A stretch of 64,000 bases of DNA from Parastagonospora avenae f. sp. tritici 18332-5 (lineage: Eukaryota; Ascomycota; Dothideomycetes; Pleosporales; Phaeosphaeriaceae). The stretch covers positions 1 through 64,000 of the forward strand of contig JAFJTR010000122.1 in the NCBI GenBank assembly GCA_022559985.1. The letters run 5' to 3'. The position numbers were made by a program, and so were the translations under genes. Shown here piece by piece: positions 31,114 through 42,491 of this stretch (position 1 is its first letter; the number at the start of each line of letters is the position of its first letter). The notes beneath the pieces are model-generated. The model worked only from the letters and a program-made list of their open reading frames with translations. It did not search any database and was not told the DNA's origin.

Positions 31114-31978
31114 CTATTCTGTGATTGCCTTCCTCATTTCAAAGACATCTTTGATGACCGCAGCGACCTTTTCCGAGCACTCATGAGGGCATTGAACTCC
31201 AGCAGCCCTTCCGGTCCTAGTGAATCCGGCGCAAGCGAACCCATCAACTTTGACAATGGCGCAGCGCGGATTCAGTACAACGACCGCCCCTTCCAGCACA
31301 TCCTCAAGCTTCAAGCGCGGAGATACGACGGTCTTCTCCTATCCTTGCTTCTCTGTCACTGTGGTAGAGTTGATTTTGTGCACCTCAAGACATCGCGTTG
31401 GTTTTCCGGGCTCGCGGTCTCCGTCCCAATGATCCCGATGAATATCGATTGTCAAAGTGAAGGTGTTCAAGTTCGGGAAGCGAAGCTGCCGCTCTGTTCC
31501 GAATTTCTCTCCCGAATTTCTCTCCCGGAGGACCTGTATTCGGTCGAAGGAGGAGCCACCACTGATTCGTTCTCGACTTCATAATCTCGAGGCCTGGGAC
31601 GAATTCGAACCGATCGTCGAATCGCAGTTGGAGTTCTAGTCTACGCACAAGGTCGTCGATGGCGGGTTTAGGACATGCAAGCACGCAACGGAGATAGTGC
31701 TCCAGCTCAAGTTTGCGCGCTTTGATGAGTGACTCTAACATGACTACATTGCCGTAGTACGCTTGTAAGGCGAGCGAGTGCATCTCTTTGCTGGTGATGG
31801 TAAGGCTTTGGAGGGCGCGATTGACGTGGAATGGGTGTGTCAGAAGTCGTACAGCGCGAGTGAGTCGCAAAGGCACGTCCAGGATCATGATTTTGAGCTC
31901 TGTTGGGAGATCGTGCCACGGGTGAAAGGTTTTCGGAGCCGGATCCGACTCATTTACAATTGCTGGAACGAGTGGCAT
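31114..31978 (-). pseudogene. F-box-like gene broken by a 13-bp tandem duplication
   Basis: The ATG at 31978 leads through HPWHDLPTELKIMILDV (F-box-like) and LALQAYYGNVVMLESL. At 31499-31524 a 13-bp unit (CCGAATTTCTCTC on the plus strand) occurs twice in tandem. Counting one unit, the frame continues into FPNLNTFTLTIDIHRDHWDG, the block that relatives have as FPNLKTLALAL, and on to a Cys-containing end (AGVQCPHECSEKV) at 31114. An in-frame TAG also lies at 31339-31341. Two independent lesions make this a pseudogene. The gene has no recognisable intron. Confidence 0.65.
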
Positions 31979-32729
31979 CCTGGCGTTCGCTAAAGTGATG
32001 TTTGGGCTTGATGGGCTTCCTTAATTTGATGTCGATGCAAACTCTCGTGGATGGGCGCCTCAAGGTTCTCGGGCTGAGACTGATCTAAATGCAGTGAGTG
32101 AGGCTCAGGTAGTGATAATGAAGCCGATTTGGAGCGCATTGGGCAGTGATCATTTGCTTAGCACGTTTTGCAAAGGTGAAGGACACTTTTTCCAAATGAA
32201 TACAGACTTGCTTCTGACCAGTGAACCGTTTCAGTGTGCGAATGCAGTATATAACATTATGCCAAATTACTCCAACATAATGTAGGCAGTTCCAATGGTG
32301 ACTCTCAATAACGATGTCATCTAAATCGACCGAAAGCGAGTGTCAGAAGGTTCTGCAGTCTCATCTACGAATGAAGAATTAGCACGCACCCACAAAAGTT
32401 TTGTGACTCGATATTCGATCTCATCATCCGCCAGCCCTCTTTACGCCACATAACACGACCATGTTCTAGGCTCATTAACTTATAAAATATTTAATCTCGA
32501 GAAGGTAACCCCAATACCGCTGCATCCCTGCTCTACTCAGTGCATGACAGCAATCTAGTGTTGGAAACTGCAAGGGCAGCTGAGCCTCCCGAGGTCAGTG
32601 AACATATCTAGGTACCCGAGGCGGCTGCTGCGCAAAAACACTATCGTATACTGGACTTCGTGCCAGTGGAGTTGAAGATTGCTATCAACGTAATGGGCGC
32701 AAGCCCCCACAGCGAAAAAGATACTTATC

Positions 32730-33512
32730 AAGAACATCAATGGAATCGAGGACTTCAGTTACGCCACAATGTTCGACAAAGCAATCCACCCGGCACTCTG
32801 TTCTGGTCCAGGATTGTGCGCCTTGAACACTAATTCTGCGCGAACGTCTTACAATTCGTCAATGAGCTCGCGTCTCAGGCCCCAAAATGTATCAAATTGA
32901 TGGAGTTTGTCAGGACACAGATCACACAAGCTACAACAGACGCTGTATACGGACCAAATAACCCTTCCGTGGACCCAAAGATACATGAAGCCTACTGGTA
33001 CATATTTTCCCCACCCCCGTCTTCTGTTTCTCACGTGCTACAGGAACTTCGAGCCGGGTATCATTATTTTACTACTGAACCTGTATCCAAATCTACTGGC
33101 AACAAAGAGCGTTCAGGCGCGCAAGGATATCGTCGAAGCGTTCCATCTTTACTTCGAATCCGGCAGCCACAAACGAGGCTCAGGATTTGTGCCGGCACAC
33201 CACCAGCACAAGGTAGACCAGGGAGCCATCGGCAGAGACATTGCTATCCTCGAGGTTGGGACGATCGTTGGCATGTTGAGCAACACTATTCCAGCCGCAT
33301 TCTAGGTGCAGTATTACGTCATCTCCGATCCCGCTGTGCTACAGGAGTGCAGACAGGAAGTGCTCGCCTGCTGCACAGGGGAGAATGATGTGGTAACCCT
33401 CGAAGTTTCGCAGATCCAAGGGTCCAACTCACTCTTGACTTCCATCTTCAAAGAGGTTCTAAGATATCATGGTATAGGTACTTCGGTCCGCGTTGTTACA
33501 CAAGATCACGCG
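32730..33512 (+). pseudogene. Cytochrome P450 remnant
   Basis: The plus strand reads, with frame changes, an N-terminal part (QFVNELASQAPKCIKLMEF), RNFEPGIIILLLNLYPNLLA, a stretch ending VGMLSNTIPAAF* (TAG at 33303-33305 where Trp is expected), VQYYVISDPAVLQECRQEVL and IFKEVLRYHGIGTSVRVVTQ, where E..R of the K-helix should fall. The heme-binding Cys loop is missing: the sequence is lost where the dispersed repeat begins (33531). The style resembles the CYP7/CYP8-like fungal P450s. Not functional. Confidence 0.68.
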
Positions 33513-33530
33513 ATAGTTGCAGTAAGTGGG

Positions 33531-33699
33531 TGTACAATATTGTACGGTGGGGTTGACCAAATTGAGAGTGTACATTGTCGCAGATTGTTGATGTTCTATC
33601 TATCGTACGAACGCGTTCATATACAGTTCTGCCGCGCACAGGCCTGCAGGCCTATGCATCAGCAGCTCACGTGATAATGAGGATTGCTATGTACGGACA
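33531..33699 (+). repeat. 169-bp dispersed repeat headed by a palindrome, copy A
   Basis: It begins TGTACAATATTGTACGG, containing a 14-bp perfect palindrome, and ends GTACGGACA, thus TG...CA. About 90% identical to copy B at 39314-39482 and of the same length. Similarity extends about 20 bp beyond both ends. It may be a solo LTR of a small element or part of a larger duplicated segment. It truncates the P450 pseudogene. Confidence 0.7.
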
Positions 33700-34683
33700 C
33701 TTGCATGATTTCATATGCAATCCGCAGAACGGATTTAAGTATCCCGTACGAGGGTGCAAGTCGGCACGAAATCCTCTCAGCCAATCTGGTCCGCCGTCAG
33801 AGCAGCTGGAGATGTAGCTGTTCAGAAACATCTGTTTTGAGCCTTGTGTCTATCGGCATTCCTCGCGCGAGGAAAATGTGTACCTTTGAGGCCGCTCTAT
33901 GAACGATGACCTGCATTGGAAAATCCCGCGCTGTCGTTTCAGCCCTACTGTTGCCTATGATTTGAGACTCTGACTTGTGGATATATATGTTTCTCCCAGG
34001 TCATCGGCGATAATGATTTAAAGGCAGTGGAAGTCCCGGAGCTCTTCTCTTGGCCTTTGCATGTGTTTTGCGAGTGGCGCTTTTTGCTCTCGTTACGGCT
34101 CCATGACCTATCAATTCGCCCCTCTCAATCGTTGTTGCGCTGAAAAGCTTGTCGTAGTTTTCCATGTGCGTGCTTCTTGATCTCATCGTATTGTTCTGAG
34201 AATCGATCCAGGGGTGGGAAGTCAAAATGAGCTCATGGCATGATGCACCAAATACGCTTGCTTACCTTTATTCTAGCTCGACCAATGTCGAAAGTTTCCT
34301 TGTATCCATCACTCAAGCATCCTACTCAGATATCTGATGACGAAGAGCGCGGGCGCTGCTACATCAGAGAAAGACGCCGCTTCGCGCGGGTGCAGCGAAT
34401 CACGTCACCACCAGGATCGATGATGTGCTTCGTATCAAGGCGCGGGGAGAAAACACCTCAGAGTCCCACCCGGTCTCGTTTCTACTGACAAAATGGAATG
34501 CCCTATACATTGTAAATACCGAGTCGCCGCCTGTTGGATGAGCTGGATCTATCTTCGTGTCTTCCAAAACAAATCTTTCACGCACCCGAAGCGCTATAAA
34601 TCGGGCCCAGACAACAGAGCTAACCGCCCCCGCGTCTCGTTCCCGAATCAATTTAAATTAATATTTATCGCCCGAAAGTGACC

Positions 34684-36214
34684 ATGGCTACCGCAGCCAC
34701 TGCAAGTGTCACTTATCAACCACTCGGCCCGGTTTTCAGCACCACACCTGCCGCCCAACCACCACCCGGACAGCCGGACATCACATATCACCCTGACTGG
34801 AACAAGTACCAAGCTCGAGTTGCTCGTCGCACTCAAACTGAAGACCTCCCGAAGAAACTTCCCGAAGGATTCCCTAAGGAGCTGAAAGGCGATTTAGTCT
34901 GGGAAGGTGGGACCCTCGCTCAGAATTACACATGGACCTACGTTTTCTCGGCTGCCCAACTGGCGGAGATTGACGATGCACTCGCTCATTTCAATTGTGC
35001 GTACCTTGTGGCGTCAAACTCTTGTGGTGATTATGTTGTTCAGCCTAGCTAACAACTGAGCCGAACAGCTCTCAAACTGGCCCTCGGCTACATAACACAG
35101 GAGACTTTCCCTCTTCCAACGCTACGTGCTGAGCTGCGCCGTCTCTCTCACAAGCTGCATCATGGCCACGGCTTCTTCGTCCTTCGTGGCCTAGACGTCG
35201 ATCGCTATACACGCGAAGAAAACATTATTATCTATGCAGGTATATCCTCGCACATTGGCTCAGTCCGGGGCCGGCAGGATGCTTATCTGGACGGCAAGCG
35301 TGCAGATGTAGTCATAGGGCACATCAAGGATGTAAGAGCTGGGCTCGGAGAGGGCAAGAACACGGGTCAGATCAAGATCGGTACTCCGGCATATACAGCT
35401 GACAAACAGGTCTTCCACACTGATTCGGGCGATATCGTCTCGCTTTTCGCACTTTCAAAGGCGGCAGAGGGAGGTGCCAGCCGTCTTGCAAGTACGTGGC
35501 GGGTTTACAATCATTTGGCTGCGACAAGGCCCGACCTTATCCATACATTGAGCGGAGAATGGGAAGCAGAACTGTGAGTTGTTTAATGTTATGGGAAGCC
35601 AAAGAGAAGCGCAATTAGGTTCGGAAGTGGCTGACGCTTGTTCCTCTGCTTTCAGCTTCACCAGAACCGTAGACGACAAAGACAAATTCATGAAGCGGCC
35701 TCTGCTTTACCACCAAGCCGCCAGCGCAGATGGCAAGACGCCAGACAGGATACTTCTCCAGTACGGCAGACGTTACTATGTTGGCTTCGGTGACCTTCCG
35801 CGTAGCAATCATCTACCACCAATTACCGAAGCCCAGGCCGAGGCGCTCGATGCCCTTCACTTCCTAGGCGAACGTTTCAGTTTATCGACCAACTTCGAAA
35901 AGGGCGACATTCGGTATGTGAACAACGTAGCCATCTTCCACGCGCGCGACGGCTTCACCGATAAAGACGACAAGCAGTGAGTTCCCGAGATGGCAAGAGA
36001 CGGCTGAGCGAGAAAAGATTGGAATACTGACAAAAATGAACGAAACAGGCGACATCTACTGCGCTTATGGTTGCGTGATCCTGAAAATGCATGGGAGACC
36101 CCCGCTCCTCTCCTCTCGAGATGGGCTCGTGTGTACGATGGTGTAATGCCCGAGCTGCAGAGTTTCCCATTGGAACCTCATGCCCGCAGCGAAAGCACTC
36201 CAAGTACCAAGTGA
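34684..36214 (+). CDS. TauD/TfdA-family 2-oxoglutarate dioxygenase (434 aa)
   Basis: Four exons, 34684-34996, 35069-35573, 35656-35976 and 36049-36214, with introns of 72, 82 and 72 nt, all in phase. The first iron ligands HxD are in VFHTDSGDIVSLF (about residue 220) and the distal His with its Arg is in RHLLRLWLRDPE (about residue 382). GHGFFVLRGLD and INNVAIFHARD-type segments (here VNNVAIFHARDGF) are typical of the fungal TauD branch. Family members release sulfite from sulfonates such as taurine or oxidise other small acids; the substrate here is not determinable. All ligands are intact. A methionine-permease-like gene follows 1 kb downstream. Confidence 0.9.
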
Positions 36215-37256
36215 GCGAACGACCAAGGGGCCCTGCTTTTCGCCACGGGGATTTTGACTGACCACTGCACGGAAGTTTATGCAAGGACTTGAGGCCATCA
36301 GGTTAGGTGAGTTCACATGCGTCATAAATTTGTAGGGTGGATGGATGTTATTTCAGCAAATATTACATGCACTTCAGTATAACATATTAAATTACAATAC
36401 TCATATACTCATACAATCGGTCACTTCAGCAACTGTGTGTAGTTTTAAACACAAAATGGTGCTCCTAAAAAAGCTACTTGGAATGTTTTCGCATCAGATC
36501 GATGTGATGGATTAAAGACTTGGTACGACCGAGGTCAATTTCACTGAACTCCTTCATTCTTTCACTATAGACAGCCACGTGACGAGACCCTGCGCTTCCG
36601 ATACGGGTATTATGTGGAGTTCTCGCGTGCCAGAACGGCCCGTTAGCGTCGATGATGCAAGCACGTCAATATATCGCGAACTTTCCGCTCAGCGTCGTGT
36701 CTTGTGACCAACCCCCATGCAAGCCGATTAGGCTTGAGCACGGTCCAGCATGCGATGACCGGGGAGCCGAAGATTACACGGCAGATTCGTGGAGCATAAG
36801 GGTTGAGGTCTCTGGTGGATTTTGAGCCTCGGCTGCACCGTCCGCCAGTCCACCATAAGCATGTATATGACGTGCTTCTGGGCACCTGGGCATGGCCCAC
36901 TTCTGGAAGGTGAGAAGCTTTCCGTAGCGTGGAAGGTTACTCGGCAATCCCACGGACGGCATTGCAATGGTAATTGTGCCATTATCCCGGCTGGTCACGA
37001 CTTATGCGTGGCAATGAGAGGATTGTGGATGCAACTTCACCTCTCTTTTTGTTCTTCCTGAAGCGTTGTACATGGTGTAAAAAAATCTGATCAAGCTACG
37101 CCACACCAGTCCAGGCGCTATAGAATGCGATAAAGGTGCCGTCTCACTCATTCTCGTTCTTTGAGAAAGCAGGAAATCTGGTTCTGAGAATTGTGAGTAA
37201 CCTCGAGCTACACAGGCTGTCCAATCCATTAACCATCTCGCCAGACAATAGACACC
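36215..37256. other. Intergenic between dioxygenase and permease
   Basis: No supported gene. The short open frames here overlap one another on both strands and lack family resemblance. The right part presumably holds the permease promoter. Confidence 0.5.
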
Positions 37257-38975
37257 ATGGGTCTTTTCTCCAAGATAGGGCCTCAGACTACCACGAGCCA
37301 GGTAGCTTCCGACGGCACCAGTTCCGAGAGCGAACTATCTGTCATACATGATGGAAAACTTGCCTATATCCATCAGACAGCCGGGAATGGCGCATCTGGC
37401 TATCAAGAAGCCGTTGGTGCGCCTGTAGAGAAGAACTCACCTCTGGGATACCATGTCAACTGGCTCACTGTCATCTTCCTCAACGTCAACCACATGGTTG
37501 GTACCGGCATATTTTCTACGCCAGGCACAATTCTTCGTCTGACGGGCTCCGTGGGTCTAGCTCTGATATACTGGGTCATCGGCTTCATCCTTGCTGTTGC
37601 AGGCCTCGGTGTATATCTGGAGTTCATTAGCTTCTTCCCAAATCGGAGCGGTTCCGAGGTCGTGTGGCTCGAGCAGAGCTTTCCAAGACCTAAACACTTC
37701 TTCCCCGTGGCTTTCGCCGTTCAATCTGTCTTGCTGTCGTTCAGCAGCAGCAACGCCATAGTTTTATCCAACTACCTGTGGCGTATCGTTGGACGTGCGC
37801 CAGATCCATGGGAGCTCAAGGGCGTAGCTATCGCCGCTTACACGTTTGCCGTCATCTGCGTGGTCGCGCACAACAGATACTCGTTATGGGCCATCAATGG
37901 AATCGGAGCTCTGAAGCTACTACTGCTTGTCTTCATTTCGATCTCGGGCCTAGTCATCCTCGGCGGTCATGCGCCCCGTATAGCAGACCCAGGCATCAAC
38001 TTTAGGAACGGCAACGGAATGAGCGGAACTACCTCGAGCGGTTACAACCTCTCGCAAGCTATGGTGAACATCAGCTTCGCTTTCTCCGGATGGCAGAACG
38101 CCTTCAGCATGGCCAACGAGATCAAGAATCCTCTTCCAACGCTCAAGAGGAATGCTACCGTGTCTCTGTTGATTGTCTTCATCTTATATTTCCTCTGTAA
38201 CATCGCATATTTCGCCGCCGTTCCCAAGGAGGTGTTCGTCAAATCGAGCGAGCTAGCCGCCGCTGTTTTCTTCCGAACTGCCTTTGGATCCGCCGCCGAG
38301 TCGGCTCTCAACTTCTGTGTGTTGCTCAGTTCCTTTGGGAATCTACTAGCTGTATTGGTTGGCCAGTCGCGCCAAATTCGCGAGATCGCGCGCCAGGGTG
38401 TACTTCCATGGACAGAGTTTTGGGTATCGACGAAGCCATTCGGCACACCCCTTGGTCCCTATCTCTTGAAATGGGTTTTCACCATCATCATGATCGTGGC
38501 ACCACCAGCGGGCGACGCATTCCAATTTGTAGTGTCTCTCAAATCATACCCAGATGCAATGTTTCACGTGGCTTTGGGCGCTGGGCTCATCTTCCTCCGC
38601 CGGCGTCGCGACCGGTCTGGCACTCCCCAATCCGATTTCAGGGCCTGGTGGGCTATTATCATCCTTTATCTACTCTCCCAGATCTACCTACTGGTAATGC
38701 CGTGGATTCCCCCGGTCGGTGGCATCTACGCTGGTACCGTCAGTTTCTTCTATGCCACCTACATGATTGTGGGAATCGCGGTCCTCGGTGTCTGCGGTAT
38801 CTATTACTACATTTGGATGAAGGTCCTTCCTCGTTGGGGTAACTATGCTATCCGATCGCAGGTGGTCGATGTGGACGACAACGGTGCCAACACGCATCGG
38901 CTGTTGCGTGTACCTAACACTGAAGTAGCTGAGTGGGATGCTAGTCACGATGAACTCGGTCGCACACTGCGGTAG
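37257..38975 (+). CDS. Amino-acid permease, MUP1-like (methionine) (572 aa)
   Basis: Single exon, ATG at 37257. After a hydrophilic N-terminus, twelve or so hydrophobic segments follow, starting with WLTVIFLNVNHMVGTGIFST. The MVGTGIFSTPGTIL motif lies in the first helix, where LAT-type APC transporters bind substrate, and FAFSGWQNAFSMANEIKNP matches the conserved MUP1 loop. MUP1 and its relatives import methionine or cysteine across the plasma membrane by proton symport. It is complete, with a cytosolic tail. The adjacent TauD gene would fit a sulfur-nutrition pairing. Confidence 0.88.
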   Translation: MGLFSKIGPQTTTSQVASDGTSSESELSVIHDGKLAYIHQTAGNGASGYQEAVGAPVEKNSPLGYHVNWLTVIFLNVNHMVGTGIFSTPGTILRLTGSVGLALIYWVIGFILAVAGLGVYLEFISFFPNRSGSEVVWLEQSFPRPKHFFPVAFAVQSVLLSFSSSNAIVLSNYLWRIVGRAPDPWELKGVAIAAYTFAVICVVAHNRYSLWAINGIGALKLLLLVFISISGLVILGGHAPRIADPGINFRNGNGMSGTTSSGYNLSQAMVNISFAFSGWQNAFSMANEIKNPLPTLKRNATVSLLIVFILYFLCNIAYFAAVPKEVFVKSSELAAAVFFRTAFGSAAESALNFCVLLSSFGNLLAVLVGQSRQIREIARQGVLPWTEFWVSTKPFGTPLGPYLLKWVFTIIMIVAPPAGDAFQFVVSLKSYPDAMFHVALGAGLIFLRRRRDRSGTPQSDFRAWWAIIILYLLSQIYLLVMPWIPPVGGIYAGTVSFFYATYMIVGIAVLGVCGIYYYIWMKVLPRWGNYAIRSQVVDVDDNGANTHRLLRVPNTEVAEWDASHDELGRTLR

Positions 38976-39185
38976 GATCGAACCATTGGAATCGGATTAA
39001 TTAGGCTATGACAGTGACTTTGTGATAGCAGTGATGTATTAGAGGAGATGGAAATGCACTCTAGCAAGGGAAGTAGCACTTTCTTCATGGCGATGCCCGC
39101 TTCAACCAGAACCCCTGAGTCTATCTCTTCTGTAGTTTCCCTCCTTTGTACACAAACAATCAACAAGAACAACCAAACAGAATGC

Positions 39186-39238
39186 ATTCCTAGTTATCGT
39201 TATTTCCTTTTTTGCACTCAGTGCAAAGCCAACCAACA
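39186..39238 (-). repeat. LTR 5'-end fragment, TGTTGG type (third copy)
   Basis: On the minus strand: TGTTGGTTGGCTTTGCACTG, then GAGTGC completing a hairpin, then GGAAATAACGATAACTAG. It matches the block at 12518-12566 closely. The sequence downstream in the same orientation (39186 to about 39000) is not shared with the other copies. Confidence 0.55.
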
Positions 39239-39313
39239 GTTGGTGTCATATACAAGAATAAGTCCTCCTGTTAGTAGCACTTCGTCTGCAGCGCGATAGT
39301 TGCAGCAAGTGGG

Positions 39314-39482
39314 TGTACAATATTGTACGGTGGGGTTGATCAAGTTACGAGTGTATATTGTTGCAGATTGATGATGCTCTATCTATCGTACGAACGCGTT
39401 CATATGCAATTCTGCTGCGCACAGGCCTGCACGCCTGTGCATCAGCAGCTCACGTGATAATGAGGATTGCTATGTACGGACA
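39314..39482 (+). repeat. 169-bp dispersed repeat headed by a palindrome, copy B
   Basis: It has the same limits as copy A: it starts TGTACAATATTGTACGG and ends TACGGACA. It carries a GCACAGGCCTGCACGCCTGTGC stretch with its own inverted repeat and CACGTGATAATGAGG near the end. Its left flank (GCGATAGTTGCAGCAAGTGGG) also matches copy A. Confidence 0.7.
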
Positions 39483-39677
39483 CCTCCATTTCATACATTA
39501 AAAGAATAATCAAAAAAGCACGTGAAGTGATGTAGAAGAATGTATCTAGTTGTTATGTCTGTTGCGACAATTGTTCGACGTTGTTCAAAGATGTGCTATT
39601 ATGTCAAGCAACTAATGAACATAGCTTACTTGACAGCAAAGACACCATGGAACCGATATAAGTATCACGACGACGTC

Positions 39678-40426
39678 CTAACCGGCCGTTGTAGGCTCTG
39701 GTACCCCCAAAATCCGTTGCGTGATATTCTTCTCAAATCGACTAGCGCAGCTGCAGTCGAGTCCCTGATGGTCATAGCGAAACGGACAGCCTTCACAAAC
39801 CACTACGAAAGTTACTTTCTTCGGGTTAAGAGCCATTGTCTTGGGCTTCAGAGTGTCAACATAATCATCAGCCGGCCACCGTGTAAGAGGGCCCGGTTCT
39901 ATACCGCTGATAGACCCATAGCCACGCATGTAGTAATAGTAATCAGCTGCCTCCTGGATCGTCACTATCACAGAGAGGCTGTCTAATTTAGGAAGAGAAG
40001 CTCCCCAATTTGCGTCCCATTGACCTTGGTAACCAGGCATATCGGTCGAGTAACCTATCATTGAACTGATAAGAAACACCATGCGACGATATGTTGGCCG
40101 ATGTGAAGCTGCAGGCTGCGATTATGGAGAACATCCTCTGGTGTCATAAGGAACGTGTTGCTGCCGTAGTAGACGGCTTTAACGTACCGAACGAACCCCT
40201 CATCCTTGGTGAGCAAGAGAGGCAGAGCGTGCATTTTCAGCAAAGCCAATTGAGTCTGGCGTTTGATGGGGTTGGGAAAGGTGAGATGGTATCGGAGAAT
40301 TTGGAGTAAGAGCTCAATCGGTAATCGGCCCCAATGGGACCCATCAAACATCGGGGTCGCAACAACGGAACAAACTTCTTGGGTTGAAGCCACCGAGGAG
40401 ACATCTGTTGAGCTAGAGTTTTCCAT
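39678..40426 (-). pseudogene. F-box-like family member with a frameshift
   Basis: The ATG at 40426 (an earlier in-frame ATG exists at 40564) gives an F-box-like segment (WGRLPIELLLQILRYHLTFP) and YVKAVYYGSNTFLMTPEDV. Near 40100-40120 the frame must change to reach YRRMVFLISSM, LPKLDSLSVIVTIQEAAD and the C-terminal block CPFRYDHQGLDCSCASRFEK ending at 39678. F-box proteins link substrates to SCF ubiquitin ligases. Here only the N-terminal motif supports that, so the role is inferred. An unrecognised intron instead of a frameshift cannot be ruled out. Confidence 0.55.
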
Positions 40427-41292
40427 GATGTGATGTGATGTGATGTGATGTAACGGAGTCGCAATAGAGCTGTTATGCGTTGAGAAGATGTCGTGGGGTT
40501 GTTTCAGGGCTTTTCTGCGGTGCACAGCTGTGATAGTATGAGGGAACAGTCCGGATAGAGACATTCTAAAGAAACAAGCGTGGTACAGCAGTGAATTTGC
40601 TAAAAGAAACTTTCACGATGTCGGACACAATTTCCTCACAATGAGAACTGGATTGCCACTCACGTAGTACGTTGAAAGCATCGAAGCTTCACAATGCTGG
40701 ATGTTTCTCTGGGAATGTAATGCGGGATAAGGTAAGCTGTTAACTCTGCACGGATCCATCTTTCTAGCTACATGAACAGTTGAGCTGATGCGCCTTTCCT
40801 GCTTGGTGAAGAGTGTCGTCTTCCATCTGCATCGATACTCTTTCACTTTCACTACTCGTTCGGACATACGTAATAATTTATGCGCTTGGAGCGCAGCACA
40901 ATATCAAGTGTAGGATTATATTTAGAGCGGATGTAAATCAAGAAGTGTCATGATAATAAATGTGACGATTATGAGGAGAAGTAGATCGCGTGTTGGTGGT
41001 CTATTGCTACTTCCTCACTTTATTGAGCATCTCTTACCTGAGCTGCATCACAGATACGTCATGTAAATAGAGCCTGCTGCTGCTTCTGAGAGCATAGCAC
41101 GAAAAACACAACACGACAGCGGAATACATGAAATTACGTTCTCCCGCAACAATAAACACGTGAGATTCTCAAATAGGAAAACGACTACCATCTGGCTCTA
41201 CTCGGTACTTTCTTCGAACTTCTATGTACAAAATTCCCAAGCTTCTAGCGTCCACGGATGTAAACAATGCCCGCGCATCTGCATTTTGAGCC

Positions 41293-41979
41293 TCAAGGAG
41301 CAATATTACCCTTGACGTAGGCTCCAAGGCTCTTCTCAAATGTCCTACGACAGCCACACTCTTTACCCGCATGCTTTTTCTGAAGCCAGGGACAATCCTT
41401 GCCGGAAAAGATAATCTCAACCTCACCAGGGCGAATAACTTCAACTATCGCGCTCGGTAGGATAGAATATCGGTGAAAAGCCAGTCCCTGATGCCGGCAT
41501 ATGAAACCCTCAATCATCTCGCTATGTACACTTCCGTTGATTGCTTGGTAATGGAGCGCTAGAGCGAGAGTCTTGAGGTTAGGGAATTTCGGGATCGATT
41601 CCAGGATCTCCAGATCTGGTTTATCTGGAGTCCACCAGCCTACAGCCAGGTTGTGATCGGGCTTCATGATGTACATGGATATCTCCAAGTGTTGGATCAT
41701 TTGACTCAACTCAGGAGAGGGGCTCCAGCCATTGCTCAAGTCCTCCAGAGTCAGTCGGAAGATGTTGGAGCTGTAGTAGAGTCGCTTTGCTAGATCTGCA
41801 AATGATTTGTTGAGTGCGAAGGTGAGCACGCGCAGCGGAAAGAGACTGGAGTGCGTCTTCCTCGTGATGACTCGGGGAAGTTGGAAGTAGTGTTCGAGAA
41901 TGATTGCCTTCAGCTCGTTCGGCAGACGGGCCACAAATTTGAGGTCCTCGGGGACGGCGATGAGTGCGTTGTCTGACAT
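41293..41979 (-). CDS. F-box-like protein, intact family member (228 aa)
   Basis: Single exon; the ATG at 41979 is preferred over the in-frame upstream codons because it aligns with the relatives. F-box-like segment at residues 15-40: VARLPNELKAIILEHYFQLP. Then LAKRLYYSSNIFRLTLEDL, IQHLEISMYI, FPNLKTLALALHYQ and the Cys-rich end CPWLQKKHAGKECGCRRTFE. This is the only copy of the local family with no frame lesion. It probably recruits a protein to an SCF complex, inferred from the F-box-like motif alone. Confidence 0.7.
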   Translation of the reverse strand: MSDNALIAVPEDLKFVARLPNELKAIILEHYFQLPRVITRKTHSSLFPLRVLTFALNKSFADLAKRLYYSSNIFRLTLEDLSNGWSPSPELSQMIQHLEISMYIMKPDHNLAVGWWTPDKPDLEILESIPKFPNLKTLALALHYQAINGSVHSEMIEGFICRHQGLAFHRYSILPSAIVEVIRPGEVEIIFSGKDCPWLQKKHAGKECGCRRTFEKSLGAYVKGNIAP

Positions 41980-42491
41980 TGCGTCGAGGGTGAACAGCGG
42001 AAAAGTTGTGATGAGTGATAATGTTTCCAAAGCGTTAAGTGTGGAGCTATTGAGTAGACAGAGGAAAGTGGTATCTACAGTGAAGGTGAATCGGCAAAAC
42101 CCCCAGAATCGTCTCTTTAAGGCAATCATCGACCATCTTAGCTTCGAAAGGTAGTCGATGAATCATTGCGAGTGGTATCGCTATCGCTATTTCACTGTAT
42201 CCGAGGTAGGTACACGATTATTGGTGAAAACGTACTTGCTCTTATTGTCTGGATCTATGCGCGTCACAATGCAGCTGACATGACGATCACAAAGAATCGA
42301 ACTCACGACCCGAGTCGGATTCAATATCACAAGACAGTAAGAGTTAACTGTTTTTATGTTTAGATGTGGCTACCAATTGGACGGACCTTGATAATGTCTT
42401 TAAACTTCTATGTCTAATAGTTCTAAACGCTTGGCTTCCAGAGATCTAGAAAGACGACTGTCGGACGGATGCTGCGATCGCGCTAGATCTA

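Noticed and set aside
42230..42330. A tRNA-like T-loop (GTTCGATTC) on the minus strand
   Set aside because: No D-arm or acceptor stem could be paired around it, so a chance match is more likely than a tRNA gene.
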